Counted from the stretch's first letter, positions 20,411 through 30,733 are shown. The stretch is 64,000 bases of DNA from Mesorhizobium sp. J428 (GCF_024699925.1 NZ_JAJOMX010000001.1:4502001-4566000), one strand, 5' to 3'. The notes: generated by a model not told the origin, from the sequence alone. Made by a program: numbers and translations.

Positions 20411-20453
20411 TAGGATGTCCGCTCGTTCGACGGGCTAGATAGGACGTCCGCCC
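20411..20453 (+). promoter_or_regulatory. Pair of direct repeats in the suf promoter region
   Basis: TAGGATGTCCGCTC (20411-20424) and TAGGACGTCCGCCC (20440-20453) match at 12 of 14 positions, start to start 29 bases apart. They sit between the Irr-type box and the first suf gene. They could be a second regulator site, for example for an Rrf2-family protein, but the sequence does not match a motif I know. Confidence 0.35.
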
Positions 20454-20518
20454 TTTGAAATTCAAGGAAATTGCGCGGCGGTCGGTCGATTGCCGCTGAA
20501 GGAGCGAACCGGCGCACC

Positions 20519-21676
20519 ATGGCGGCCAGACGCAGCTATCTCGACCACAATGCAAGCGCGCCGCTCAGCGACGCCGCGCGCGCGGCGATGGTCGGAGCGC
20601 TGGAGATCGACGCCAATCCGTCCTCGGTCCATTCACAGGGCCGGGAGGCGCGGCGCCTGGTCGAGGCCGCCCGTCGCGACGTGGCGGCACTTGTCGGCGC
20701 CGATCCCGCCAATGTCGTCTTCACGTCGGGTGCGACCGAGGGCGCGTCCTGGTTGCTGACGCCCAACTGGCGCATGGGCCGCGCGCCGTTGCATGTCTCC
20801 AGGCTGATCGTCTGCGCCGCCGACCATCCGGCGACGCTGAACGGCGGCCGTTTCGCGCAGGAGGCGGTCACGCGCATCGGCGTCGATGCCGACGGCATCC
20901 TTCGCTTGGACGAGCTTGCATCGGAGCTGGAGCGGCACGACCGCGCCGCCGGCCAGGTCATGGTCGCGATCCATCTCGCCAACAACGAGACGGGCGTGGT
21001 GCAGCCGGTGGCGCAGATCGCGGCCATCGTGCGCGCGGCCGGCGGTATCCTGGTGCTGGACGCCGTGCAGGCCGCGGGCCGCATTCGGCTCGACATCTCC
21101 GACGGTTGCGCGGATTTCCTGATTCTCTCCTCCCACAAGATCGGCGGCCCAAAGGGCGCAGGCGCGGTCGTCTCGGCCGGAGGCGTGCTGATGCCGGAGC
21201 CGCTGATCAGGGGTGGCGGACAGGAACACGGCCACCGCGCCGGCACCGAGAACGTGGCGGCAATCGCCGGCTTCGGCGCGGCCACCCGGGAGGCGGCGGC
21301 TCTGCTGCCCGAGATGGACCAGGTTGCTGCCCTGCGCGACCGCTTCGAGGCCGAGATCCTGGCGCATGTGCCCGATGCGGTGATCTTCGGCCGTGCCGCG
21401 CCGCGGCTGCCGAACACGACCTTCTTCGCCATTCCCGGCCTCAAGGCCGAGACCGCGCAGATCGCCTTCGATCTCGAAGGCGTCGCCCTTTCCGCCGGCT
21501 CGGCCTGCTCGTCGGGCAAGGTCGGACCGAGCCACGTGCTTGCGGCGATGGGCCAAGGCGCGTATGGCGGCGCGCTTCGGGTGTCGATCGGCCGCGGCAC
21601 GACGCAGGAGGATCTGGTCCTGTTTGCGCAGGCGCTGCGCAAGCTGGCCGCGAGGAAGGCCGTGAAGGCCGCGTAA
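20519..21676 (+). CDS. Cysteine desulfurase, NifS/IscS type (first suf-operon gene)
   Basis: This PLP enzyme takes sulfur from cysteine as an enzyme-bound persulfide for Fe-S assembly. The product (385 residues) starts MAARRSYLDHNASAPLSDAA. The PLP lysine is in SSHKIGGPKGAGA, the conserved RAGTENVAAI region is present, and the persulfide cysteine is in SAGSACSSGKVGPSHV. The ATG at 20519 is preferred. An upstream frame extension to 20471 has no similarity. It differs from the SufS-type enzyme encoded later in the same operon, so the operon has two desulfurases, as in other rhizobia. Confidence 0.93.
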   Translation: MAARRSYLDHNASAPLSDAARAAMVGALEIDANPSSVHSQGREARRLVEAARRDVAALVGADPANVVFTSGATEGASWLLTPNWRMGRAPLHVSRLIVCAADHPATLNGGRFAQEAVTRIGVDADGILRLDELASELERHDRAAGQVMVAIHLANNETGVVQPVAQIAAIVRAAGGILVLDAVQAAGRIRLDISDGCADFLILSSHKIGGPKGAGAVVSAGGVLMPEPLIRGGGQEHGHRAGTENVAAIAGFGAATREAAALLPEMDQVAALRDRFEAEILAHVPDAVIFGRAAPRLPNTTFFAIPGLKAETAQIAFDLEGVALSAGSACSSGKVGPSHVLAAMGQGAYGGALRVSIGRGTTQEDLVLFAQALRKLAARKAVKAA

Positions 21677-21813
21677 TGCGCCGCGGGCATACCGGCCTTG
21701 TCGAGATGGGCCTGTATTTTCCGCGCAAAGACACTAAATGAGGCGTGCGCCGAGAGGTGTCGCCAGGTTTGAAAACGGTCGGGCCTTGAACCCGACATGG
21801 ATGGAGAACGCTG

Positions 21814-23324
<1,511 letters not shown>

Positions 23325-23326
23325 CC

Positions 23327-23638
23327 ATGCCGCGCCAGCTGCCGCCCGATATCTGGTTTGTCCGTTCCAACGGTGGCTCCGGCTCTTACCCGGTAACGCC
23401 GGAGGGGTGGCGCCTTACGCGGCGGTTTCTGACGGGTCTGATCGGCTGGGGCATCGCGGCTGGATTGTTGGCAACGGTCGGAGCGGTCTGGGGACCGTCG
23501 TGGCTCGTGGTCGCTTCGGCCCTTCTTTTCGCGGCCGGAGCGGCGCTCTCGGCCTGGCAGTTCATCGACGCGGCGCGCAAGCACACCGACTACGCGCTGA
23601 CCTACTCCGATTACATGAAAGACGACCGGAATGCTTGA
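23327..23638 (+). CDS. Small two-helix membrane protein between sufB and sufC
   Basis: This 103-residue protein has a soluble N-terminus (PRQLPPDIWFVRSNGGSGSY), two hydrophobic helices at about 38-55 and 58-77, and a C-terminal LTYSDYMKD segment. It starts two bases after sufB and overlaps sufC by eight bases, so it is translated with the Suf machinery. Small membrane proteins occur at this place in rhizobial suf operons. Function unknown. Confidence 0.8.
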   Translation: MPRQLPPDIWFVRSNGGSGSYPVTPEGWRLTRRFLTGLIGWGIAAGLLATVGAVWGPSWLVVASALLFAAGAALSAWQFIDAARKHTDYALTYSDYMKDDRNA

Positions 23639-24386
23639 GATCAAGAACCTTCATGCCCGTATCGCCGAGAGTGGCATCGAGATCATCCGTGGATTGAACC
23701 TCACCGTACAGGACGGCGAGGTCGCGGCCATCATGGGGCCGAACGGGTCGGGCAAGTCGACGCTGTCCTATATCATCGCCGGCCGCGACGACTACGAGGT
23801 CACCGAGGGCGACATCCTCTACAACGGCGAGTCGATCCTGGAGATGGACCCGGCCGAGCGGGCCGCGAAGGGCGTGTTCCTCGCCTTCCAGTATCCGATG
23901 GAGATACCGGGCGTCGCGACGATGGAGTTCCTCAAGGTCGCGATGAACTCGCAGCGCAAGGCGCGCGGCGAAGCGGAACTTAAGGTGCCGGAATTCATCA
24001 AGCGCGTGAAGGAAGAGGCGGCCAGCCTCGACATCGACTTCGCGATGCTCAAGCGCCCGCTCAATGTCGGTTTCTCCGGCGGTGAAAAGAAGCGTGCCGA
24101 GATCCTGCAGATGAAGCTGCTGCAGCCGTCGCTCTGCGTGCTGGACGAGACGGATTCGGGCCTCGACATCGACGCGCTGAAAATCGTCGCCGACGGCGTC
24201 AACGCGCTGCGCTCGCCCGACCGTTCCGTCGTCGTCATCACCCACTACCAGCGCCTGCTTGACCTGATCGTGCCGGACACGGTGCACGTGCTCTACAAGG
24301 GCCAGGTCATCAAGTCGGGCGAGAAGGAACTGGCGCTGGAGCTCGAGAAGAACGGCTATGCCGGCCTGATCGGCGAGGCGGCGTGA
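23631..24386 (+). CDS. sufC: Suf ATPase SufC
   Basis: SufC is the ABC-type ATPase that drives SufBD. The 251-residue protein has Walker A GPNGSGKST (residues 37-45), the signature FSGGEKKRAEI, and Walker B LCVLDETDSGLDID. No membrane domain is present, as expected for SufC. It overlaps the preceding small gene by eight bases and is followed by sufD after seven bases. Confidence 0.98.
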   Translation: MLEIKNLHARIAESGIEIIRGLNLTVQDGEVAAIMGPNGSGKSTLSYIIAGRDDYEVTEGDILYNGESILEMDPAERAAKGVFLAFQYPMEIPGVATMEFLKVAMNSQRKARGEAELKVPEFIKRVKEEAASLDIDFAMLKRPLNVGFSGGEKKRAEILQMKLLQPSLCVLDETDSGLDIDALKIVADGVNALRSPDRSVVVITHYQRLLDLIVPDTVHVLYKGQVIKSGEKELALELEKNGYAGLIGEAA

Positions 24387-24393
24387 GGTCGAG

Positions 24394-25659
24394 ATGAACA
24401 TCCATTCCACCCCGAAGCTGACGGCGGCCGAGACGGCGCTGGTCGACGCCTTCGGCGAGCGTCTCTCGGACCTGCCGGGCGATGCCGCGGTCGCGGTCAA
24501 GCGCGACGACGCTGTCGAGGCGCTGAAGGCGGGCCTGCCGACGCGCCGCATCGAGGCCTGGCACTACACCGACCTACGCCGCCTGCTGACGACCGTTCCG
24601 GGCTACGATCCGACGCTCGCCGCGCGCGCCAGGCCTGCACTGCTTGCCGGCTCCACCGTGTTGCCGGTGCTCAACGGCGTCGCCGGCGCGGCCGCGAAGG
24701 CCGAAGGCGTCTCCGTGTCGAGGCTCGTCGACAAGTTGCTCGACGGCTCGTTCGCTCCGGCGCTCGGCGCGCAGGAGGACGCTGACGCGGTCGGCTCGCT
24801 GAACACCGCATTCGTCGCCGACGGCTGGTTCATCGACATCGCGGCTGGCGCGGAGGTTCCCGGTCCGATCGAGATCCAGAACGTGCAGGCCGGCGGCCAG
24901 ACGCACAGCCGCTTCCCGGTGCGCGTGGGCGAGGGCGCCAAGGCGACGATCGTCGAGCGCCAGACGGGCGAGGGCGACGCGCTGGTGAGCTCCATCAGCC
25001 ATCTGACGCTGGCCAAGGATGCGGAACTCATCTGGATCATCGTTCAGGACCACCCGGAAGGCGCCACGCATTTCGGCCAGTTCAATGCCGAACTGGCGGA
25101 AGGCGCGAAGCTGACATTGTTCATCATGAACGCCGGCTCGAAACTCGTCCGCCAGGAGGTGCGCGTGCGCATGCCGGGCGAGGGCAGCGACTTCCAGCTG
25201 CGCGGCATCAACCTGTTGACCGGCGACACGCATTGCGACGTGACGATGATGCTCGACCACCTGGCCGAGAACACCACCTCGACAGAGATCGTGCGCAATG
25301 TCGCCAACGGCACTGCCAAGGGCGTGTTCCAGGGCCAGATCCGCGTGGCGAAGCAAGCGCAGAAGACCGATGCGCGCATGGCCTGCAACACGCTGCTTCT
25401 GTCGGACGAGGCCGAGTTCTCGACCAAGCCGGAGCTGGAGATCTTCGCCGACGACGTCGCCTGCGGCCATGGCGCCACCGTCACCGAGATCGACCGCAAC
25501 CACCTGTTCTACCTGATGGCGCGCGGCATCGAAGAGAAGACGGCGCGGGGACTGCTGGTGAAGGCCTTCGTCGCCGAGATCATCGAGGAACTGGAGGACG
25601 AGCCGACCGTCGAGGTGCTGGAAGGCCTGCTCGACGCGTGGTTCGCCGCGCACGTCTAG
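24394..25659 (+). CDS. sufD: Fe-S cluster assembly protein SufD
   Basis: SufD pairs with SufB in the scaffold. The 421-residue protein has the helical N-domain (RIEAWHYTDLRRLLTTVPGY) and the beta-helix core ending ACNTLLLSDEAEFSTKPELE, with the conserved His in ACGHGATVTEID. Its stop codon directly abuts the sufS ATG. Confidence 0.97.
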   Translation: MNIHSTPKLTAAETALVDAFGERLSDLPGDAAVAVKRDDAVEALKAGLPTRRIEAWHYTDLRRLLTTVPGYDPTLAARARPALLAGSTVLPVLNGVAGAAAKAEGVSVSRLVDKLLDGSFAPALGAQEDADAVGSLNTAFVADGWFIDIAAGAEVPGPIEIQNVQAGGQTHSRFPVRVGEGAKATIVERQTGEGDALVSSISHLTLAKDAELIWIIVQDHPEGATHFGQFNAELAEGAKLTLFIMNAGSKLVRQEVRVRMPGEGSDFQLRGINLLTGDTHCDVTMMLDHLAENTTSTEIVRNVANGTAKGVFQGQIRVAKQAQKTDARMACNTLLLSDEAEFSTKPELEIFADDVACGHGATVTEIDRNHLFYLMARGIEEKTARGLLVKAFVAEIIEELEDEPTVEVLEGLLDAWFAAHV

Positions 25660-26901
25660 ATGGACCAGATCGTCACGCCCGGACCCTATGACGTCGAGGC
25701 GATCCGCCGCGACTTTCCGATCCTGTCGCGCGAAGTCTACGGCAAGCCGCTTGTCTATCTCGATAACGGCGCCTCGGCGCAGAAGCCCCAGGTGGTGCTC
25801 GACGCCATCCAGCACGCCTATTCGCAGGAATATGCCAACGTCCACCGCGGCCTGCATTTCCTTTCGAATGCGGCGACCGACGCCTACGAGAAGGCGCGCG
25901 AGACGGTTCGGCGCTTCCTGAACGCGCCGTCGACGGATAATATCGTCTTCACCAAGAACACGACCGAGGCGATCAACACCGTCGCCTATGGCTGGGGCAT
26001 GCCGAACATCGGCGAAGGCGACGAGATCGTCGTCTCGATCATGGAGCACCACTCCAACATCGTGCCGTGGCATTTCATCCGCGAGCGGCAGGGCGCCAAG
26101 CTGGTCTGGGCGCCGGTGGACGACGAGGGCGTGTTCCATATCGAGGATTTCGAAAAGTGCCTGACGGCGCGGACGAAGCTCGTTGCCATCACGCAGATGT
26201 CGAACGCTCTTGGCACCGTCACACCGATCAAGGAAATCGTCCGGATCGCGCATGAGCGCGGCATCCCGGTGCTGGTCGACGGCAGCCAGTCGGCCGTCCA
26301 TATGCCCATCGACGTGCAGGATCTCGGCTGCGACTGGTTCGTCATGACCGGGCACAAGCTCTACGGCCCCTCCGGCATCGGCGTGCTCTACGGCAGGAAA
26401 GAGCGGCTGGAGGCGATGCGGCCCTTCCAGGGCGGCGGCGAGATGATCTTCGACGTGACCGAGGACATGGTCACCTACAACGACCCGCCGCACCGCTTCG
26501 AGGCCGGCACGCCGCCGATCGTCCAGGCGATCGGGCTGGGCGTTGCGCTCGACTATATGCAGGGTGTGGGACGCGACCGCATCGCCGCGCACGAGGCGGA
26601 CCTGAAGACCTACGCCCACGAGCGCCTGTCGCGCATCAATTCACTGCGCATCTTCGGCAATGCGCCGGGCAAGGGGGCAATCGTGTCCTTCGAGCTGCAG
26701 GGCATCCATGCGCACGACGTGTCGATGGTGATCGACCGCTCTGGCGTGGCAGTGCGCGCGGGCACACATTGCGCGCAGCCGCTCTTGAAACGGTTCGGCG
26801 TCACCTCCACGTGCAGAGCGTCGTTCGGCATGTATAATACGCGTGCCGAGGTCGACGCCTTGGCGGAGGCGCTGGAAAAGGCGCGGAAATTCTTCGGGTG
26901 A
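25660..26901 (+). CDS. sufS: Cysteine desulfurase SufS
   Basis: SufS is a class II cysteine desulfurase that normally works with a SufE or SufU partner. The 413-residue protein has the PLP lysine in TGHKLYGPSGIGVLYG and the catalytic Cys in RAGTHCAQPLLKRFG. NTTEAINTVAYGWG is the N-terminal PLP region. It starts immediately after the sufD stop. No sufE lies in this window. Confidence 0.97.
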   Translation: MDQIVTPGPYDVEAIRRDFPILSREVYGKPLVYLDNGASAQKPQVVLDAIQHAYSQEYANVHRGLHFLSNAATDAYEKARETVRRFLNAPSTDNIVFTKNTTEAINTVAYGWGMPNIGEGDEIVVSIMEHHSNIVPWHFIRERQGAKLVWAPVDDEGVFHIEDFEKCLTARTKLVAITQMSNALGTVTPIKEIVRIAHERGIPVLVDGSQSAVHMPIDVQDLGCDWFVMTGHKLYGPSGIGVLYGRKERLEAMRPFQGGGEMIFDVTEDMVTYNDPPHRFEAGTPPIVQAIGLGVALDYMQGVGRDRIAAHEADLKTYAHERLSRINSLRIFGNAPGKGAIVSFELQGIHAHDVSMVIDRSGVAVRAGTHCAQPLLKRFGVTSTCRASFGMYNTRAEVDALAEALEKARKFFG

Positions 26902-26905
26902 AGCC

Positions 26906-27271
26906 ATGAACGAGACAGTGGCAGCAGACGAGATCACGGCCGCCTCGGCCATACCGGCGGAGGAGCTGGCGCGGCTCACGGACGACATCGTCTCGGCGCT
27001 GAAGACCGTCTACGATCCCGAGATCCCGGCCGACATCTACGAGCTCGGCCTGGTCTACAAGATCGACATCGAGGACGACCGTTCGGTGAAGATAGACATG
27101 ACGCTGACAGCACCCGGCTGTCCGGTGGCCGGTGAGATGCCGGGCTGGGTCGAAAACGCCGTCGGCGCCGTCGAAGGTGTGTCGGGCGTCGACGTCAAGA
27201 TGGTGTTCGACCCGCCGTGGACGCCGGACCGCATGTCCGAAGAGGCACAGGTCGCAGTGGGCTGGTACTGA
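26906..27271 (+). CDS. sufT: Fe-S maturation protein SufT (DUF59/MIP18 family)
   Basis: SufT helps late Fe-S protein maturation. The ATG at 26906 starts MNETVAADEITAASAIPAEE. The DUF59 core follows with VYDPEIPADIYELGLVYKID, the conserved Cys in TAPGCPVAGEMPG, and the C-terminal DPPWTPDRMSEEA. Length is 121 residues. It lies four bases after sufS. Confidence 0.95.
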   Translation: MNETVAADEITAASAIPAEELARLTDDIVSALKTVYDPEIPADIYELGLVYKIDIEDDRSVKIDMTLTAPGCPVAGEMPGWVENAVGAVEGVSGVDVKMVFDPPWTPDRMSEEAQVAVGWY

Positions 27272-27302
27272 GACGGCGCCGGGCCGAGACTGTGCCGTCC
27301 CT

Positions 27303-27983
27303 ATGCCGATGAGGTCCGCTAGGCCCGATCCCTTGCATTTCATTCGCGCGAACCTGCCGCTGACCGCGGTGCCCTCGCGACCCGACATCCGGCTTCATCT
27401 CGCGACCCCGTCGAGCGGCTTATCGCGGTTGCTCGGAGAGGTCTCCCCGTCTCCTTACTGGGCGTTCTGCTGGGGCGGCGGCCTGGCGATCGCGCGCCAT
27501 CTTCTGGACCATCCCGACCTTGTCCGCGGCGAACGCGTGCTGGATTTCGGCTCCGGTTCCGGCCTTGTAGCGATCGCTGCGGCGAAGGCGGGCGCGCGCC
27601 AGGTGATTGCGGCGGAAATCGACCCGCTCGGTGCTGCGGCCATATCGCTCAACGCGGATGCGAATGGTGTGGCCCTAGATATTATCGGGGACGATCTTGT
27701 CGATGCTGCACTTCCCGACATCGACGTCGTGCTGGCCGGCGACACGTTCTACGACGCGGCATTGGGCGCACGCGCAACGGGCTTCCTCGGCCGCTGCCTC
27801 GATGCAGGGGCGCGTATCCTGGTCGGCGATCCAGGCCGGCCCCATCTGCCGCTGCAACGCCTGCGCGAACTTGCCCGCTATCCGGTCGGCGATTTCGGCG
27901 ACGGCGTGTCATCGATCGCGCCGGGGGTCGTCTATGCTTTTGGGCGCCTCGAGGCGGGCGAGGGGGCTTCGCGCGACGGATAG
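27303..27983 (+). CDS. Class I SAM-dependent methyltransferase (PrmA/ETF-beta lysine methyltransferase-like)
   Basis: The 226-residue protein has SAM motif I VLDFGSGSGLVAIAAAKAGA, an acidic loop (AAEIDPLGAAAISLNA) and motif IV DVVLAGDTFYD. The N-terminal segment ATPSSGLSRLL and SPYWAFCWGGGLAIARHLLD are typical of the family that methylates lysines of electron-transfer flavoprotein beta and is often annotated as PrmA-like. It lies 31 bases after sufT on the same strand, in the suf operon. The start (27303 or 27309) is uncertain, since no strong ribosome binding site is visible. Confidence 0.8.
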   Translation: MPMRSARPDPLHFIRANLPLTAVPSRPDIRLHLATPSSGLSRLLGEVSPSPYWAFCWGGGLAIARHLLDHPDLVRGERVLDFGSGSGLVAIAAAKAGARQVIAAEIDPLGAAAISLNADANGVALDIIGDDLVDAALPDIDVVLAGDTFYDAALGARATGFLGRCLDAGARILVGDPGRPHLPLQRLRELARYPVGDFGDGVSSIAPGVVYAFGRLEAGEGASRDG

Positions 27984-28137
27984 CGGCACATGCCACAATT
28001 CGGCCGTTGTCGGTATCCGATCTGGCGGGATGAAGCAGGACAGTCGATCACGCCTCAATTGCCCGTTGGCTCTCTCGCACCTTTCCTCGGTGCCGTGTGG
28101 TGCATGTCGGCGCGACGCGCTGATTCGTCTTTGACCG

Positions 28138-28836
28138 ATGCGGGCGGCGGTCCTGCCAGAGAGCCAGGACGGCTGGCGCAGCCCCGTCGCGTCCGTGGCG
28201 CTGCACCTGGTGGCCATCGCCCCGCTGGTCTTCGTCGCGCCCCGGCCGCAGGCTCCTCCGGACACTGAACCGTCCGTCTCGGTCGAGATCGTCGCTCCGC
28301 CGCGACGGACACTGCCAGAGGAAGCGCCGGCGCGCCCTTCGACGCCTGACAGAGCAGATGCTACGGGTCTGCCCGGCCGGAACCTCGAAGCGGCAATTCC
28401 CGACGTCCCGCCGCAGGCGCCTCGCGCGGGCTCCCAGGCACCGCCGATGGTGCGGGCCGAAAGAATGCTGTCGCAAAGTGTTCTGGCGGATCCTCGCAGT
28501 GGCGCCGCGAGACGCGAATTGCGATCGCTGGCAGTCGAGGAACGCGCGGTGCAGCTGTGCGGCATCGAGGCGATGGAACAGGTGCATGCGTGGAAGAAAG
28601 AACTCCTTCCCGAAGCGGTGGTCGCCTATGCCACGAAAGGCCTGAAGATCCGCGGCGGTTCGATCATCGCCGATGGTGCCGCGTTCTTCAGCGGAAGCGA
28701 CTGGTATCGACTTCGCTTCGAGTGCGATGTCCGGGACGACAAAGTCGTCTCCTTCGCTTATTCGGCGGGTGATCCGATACCTCGATCGGAATGGGAGGCA
28801 TATAGTCTCCCGGAACAGGTGCAGGACGACGACTAG
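28138..28836 (+). CDS. DUF930 protein with TonB-like N-terminal anchor
   Basis: The N-terminus has a single hydrophobic helix (VASVALHLVAIAPLVFVAP) followed by a Pro-rich stretch (about residues 38-95), the layout of TonB/TolA-like proteins. The C-terminal about 120 residues (ERMLSQSVLADPRSGAARRE, LCGIEAMEQVHAWKKELLPE, WYRLRFECDV) match DUF930, a family described from Rhizobiales. Two Cys in the C-domain could form a periplasmic disulfide. It sits between the methyltransferase and sufA on the same strand. Function unknown. Confidence 0.82.
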   Translation: MRAAVLPESQDGWRSPVASVALHLVAIAPLVFVAPRPQAPPDTEPSVSVEIVAPPRRTLPEEAPARPSTPDRADATGLPGRNLEAAIPDVPPQAPRAGSQAPPMVRAERMLSQSVLADPRSGAARRELRSLAVEERAVQLCGIEAMEQVHAWKKELLPEAVVAYATKGLKIRGGSIIADGAAFFSGSDWYRLRFECDVRDDKVVSFAYSAGDPIPRSEWEAYSLPEQVQDDD

Positions 28837-28958
28837 AGGCTGCGCCCCAAGCGGTTTCGGGCTCGTTCGCTGTTGCACCGGGTGGGAATGTTCACCATCT
28901 TAGGCTATAGATTGATCATTCCGCAGGCCTTGAACCTGCCGAGAGTGGAGACTTTGGA

Positions 28959-29342
28959 ATGGGCCGTTTTGCAATCATGACCATGACCGACGCTGCGGCG
29001 GAGCGGGTCAAGGAGATCGTCTCGTCGCGCGACAACGCCAGGGGTGTGCGCGTCGGGGTCAAGAAAGGCGGCTGCGCGGGCATGGAATATACGGTCGACC
29101 TCGTGACCGAGCCCAACGCCAAGGACGACCATATTGAGCGCGCAGGCGCCGATGTCTGGGTCGCGCCGGAGGCAGCACTTTATCTGCTCGGCACGGAGAT
29201 GGACTTCGAGGTGACGACGCTGCGCACCGGCTTCACCTTCCGCAATCCGAACCAGAGCTCGGCCTGCGGCTGCGGCGAATCGGTGGAGCTCAAGCCCGCC
29301 GACCTCAAGGCGCTCGCCGAAGCCCGCGCCAACGCGGCCTGA
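28959..29342 (+). CDS. sufA: A-type Fe-S carrier SufA
   Basis: SufA accepts clusters from SufBCD and passes them to targets. The 127-residue protein has the three ligating cysteines of the family: C39 in GGCAGME and C103/C105 in SACGCGES. It closes the suf gene run. The 122-base gap before it could hold its own promoter. Confidence 0.95.
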   Translation: MGRFAIMTMTDAAAERVKEIVSSRDNARGVRVGVKKGGCAGMEYTVDLVTEPNAKDDHIERAGADVWVAPEAALYLLGTEMDFEVTTLRTGFTFRNPNQSSACGCGESVELKPADLKALAEARANAA

Positions 29343-29353
29343 TCGATTTTCGG

Positions 29354-29377
29354 CCGCGCGCATCCAATCGCGCGCGG
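29354..29377 (+). terminator. GC-rich hairpin after sufA
   Basis: CCGCGCGC and GCGCGCGG pair across an eight-base loop, 12 bases after the sufA stop. No U-tract follows, so termination is only likely, not certain. Confidence 0.55.
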
Positions 29378-29409
29378 AGACGTTGCTGTCGACAATGAAG
29401 GAGACGGCC

Positions 29410-29671
29410 ATGGCAGACATCAGCAGCATCAGAGAACATGCCGAGGTCATCGGCGCCGACGGGGGCACATGTCGGCACCGTCGATCATGTCGAGGGAAAC
29501 CGCATCAAGCTGACGAAAGCCGACAGCGGCATGGGCTCTCATAAAGGCCATCATCACTATGTCCCGCTGGCGCTCGTCGCCGAGATCGAGGACGGCAAGG
29601 TGCGGCTGTCGGCCAATTCCGACGTCGCGGTCACCTTCGAAGAGGAGGCGGGCGGCGGCCCTGCCACCTGA
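29410..29671 (+). CDS. DUF2171-like small protein, frame broken in a G run
   Basis: The N-terminal part (MADISSIREHAEVIGADG) starts at 29410 behind AAGGAGACGGCC. The rest (HVGTVDHVEGNRIKLTKADS, GHHHYVPLALVAEIEDGKVR) is in the next frame. The break falls at the G run at 29459-29464, and removal of one G gives 86 residues reading GADGAHVGTVDHVEG. The pattern fits the DUF2171/PRC-like small proteins common in rhizobia. Function unknown. Confidence 0.8.
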
Positions 29672-29716
29672 GGCCTTTACGAGAATACGGGCGCGGACAG
29701 CCCGCCGTTTCCGGCC

Positions 29717-30214
29717 TCAATCGATCCATTCTCCGTTCCGCCGGTGCCAGTCTGCGATCGATTCCTCAGGATAGAGTTCGAAGCTCAGGTCGCCCTTGCG
29801 GATGTCCGGCTCGACCCAGCTCGCCTTGTATTTGAGCATCAGGTGGACGCTCGATTTCGGCACCGGCAGTTCGCTGTCGATGGCCGAGGCGAAGGGATGC
29901 ACCAGGTCCGGCCACGTGGGGTCATAGAGCCAGAGCGCGGAGCCGCAAGCGCGACAGAAACGACGCTCGCCGGTCGAGATCTCACAATGCGGATGCTCGT
30001 CGTCATGGATCTCGGCCCTGTAGAGGCCGAGACGGCGAGCGCCCTTGACCTTCAGCGTCCGCGACAACGCGCCGAGATTGATCGCATATCCTCCGCCGCC
30101 CTGCTGCTTGCGGCAGATCGAGCAGTAGCAGCGCTGGTAGGGAACCGGCGTGTGGCTGTCGACCTCGAACGAGACGGCCCCGCATCTGCACGAGCCCTTC
30201 AACATCACCGGCAT
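29717..30214 (-). CDS. GFA-fold protein (glutathione-dependent formaldehyde-activating family)
   Basis: The 165-residue protein has the zinc-binding CXC and CXXC pairs of the family: GSCRCGAV (residues 8-15), CYCSICR and FCRACGSALW. The family is named for a proposed glutathione-formaldehyde adduct function, but most members have no proven activity. A second, distinct member lies at 33377-33781. Confidence 0.88.
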   Translation of the reverse strand: MPVMLKGSCRCGAVSFEVDSHTPVPYQRCYCSICRKQQGGGGYAINLGALSRTLKVKGARRLGLYRAEIHDDEHPHCEISTGERRFCRACGSALWLYDPTWPDLVHPFASAIDSELPVPKSSVHLMLKYKASWVEPDIRKGDLSFELYPEESIADWHRRNGEWID

Positions 30215-30299
30215 CGCTGCGCTCCTTTCAGCCTAACTCTCCCCGACAGAAGTAGCGGCTGTCCGTGACATGGCAAGCGGACTCGGCCATCATCAGCCG

Positions 30300-30629
30300 A
30301 TGGACCAGGACCATCTGCGCGATCTCTTCGAAGGCGTCGAGCCGATCACGTTCCGACGCATGTTCGGCGGACTGGGCATCTATCGCGACGGCATCATCTT
30401 CGCCGTCGTGCTGCGCGACAAGCTGATGCTCAAAGGCGACGAGGAGGTGGCGGGCGATTACGAGGCGGCCGGGATGCAGCGCTGGCAATATGTCGGCACG
30501 CGGCACGGCAAGACGGTGGCGATGCCCTACTGGACCGCTCCCGACAGCGCCATGGATGATCCGGACGAGATGACAGGCTGGGCGCGCAAGGCGATCGAGG
30601 CGGCACGACGTGCCGCGGCGAAGGCCTAA
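30300..30629 (+). CDS. TfoX N-terminal domain protein
   Basis: The 109-residue protein carries MFGGLGIYRDGIIFAVVLRD and TVAMPYWTAPDSAMDD, the hallmarks of the TfoX N-terminal domain. It lacks the C-terminal domain of enteric Sxy/TfoX, so a role in competence cannot be assumed. I chose ATG 30300 (MDQDHLRDLFEGVEPITFRR). The frame opens at 30270 with ten less conserved codons. Confidence 0.82.
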   Translation: MDQDHLRDLFEGVEPITFRRMFGGLGIYRDGIIFAVVLRDKLMLKGDEEVAGDYEAAGMQRWQYVGTRHGKTVAMPYWTAPDSAMDDPDEMTGWARKAIEAARRAAAKA

Positions 30630-30733
30630 AGCGCGTCGCGATCTTTCAGATTCGCTCCTTGCGCTTTAGGTTCTTGATTCCACGCATGTCTTTGTCCCGA
30701 AACCGGTTCCCACTTTCGGGAGACATGCTTTAG
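30629..30733. repeat. Rhizobial intergenic repeat overlapping the helicase 3' end
   Basis: The segment AAAGCGCGTCGCGATCTTTC, then GATTCCACGCATGTCTTTGT, CCCGAAACCGGTTCCCACTT and TCGGGAGACATGCTTTAG is a repeat I recognise as widespread in Mesorhizobium and relatives. CCCGAAA...TTTCGGG forms the central stem and GCATGTC...GACATGC the outer one. Its right end supplies the stop codon region of the helicase gene on the other strand. Confidence 0.75.

Noticed and set aside
24574-26619. Very long open frame on the minus strand opposite sufD and sufS (681 codons)
   Set aside because: It is a GC-rich shadow: high Asp/Arg/His content, no recognisable domain, no ribosome binding site, and the + strand genes are certain.
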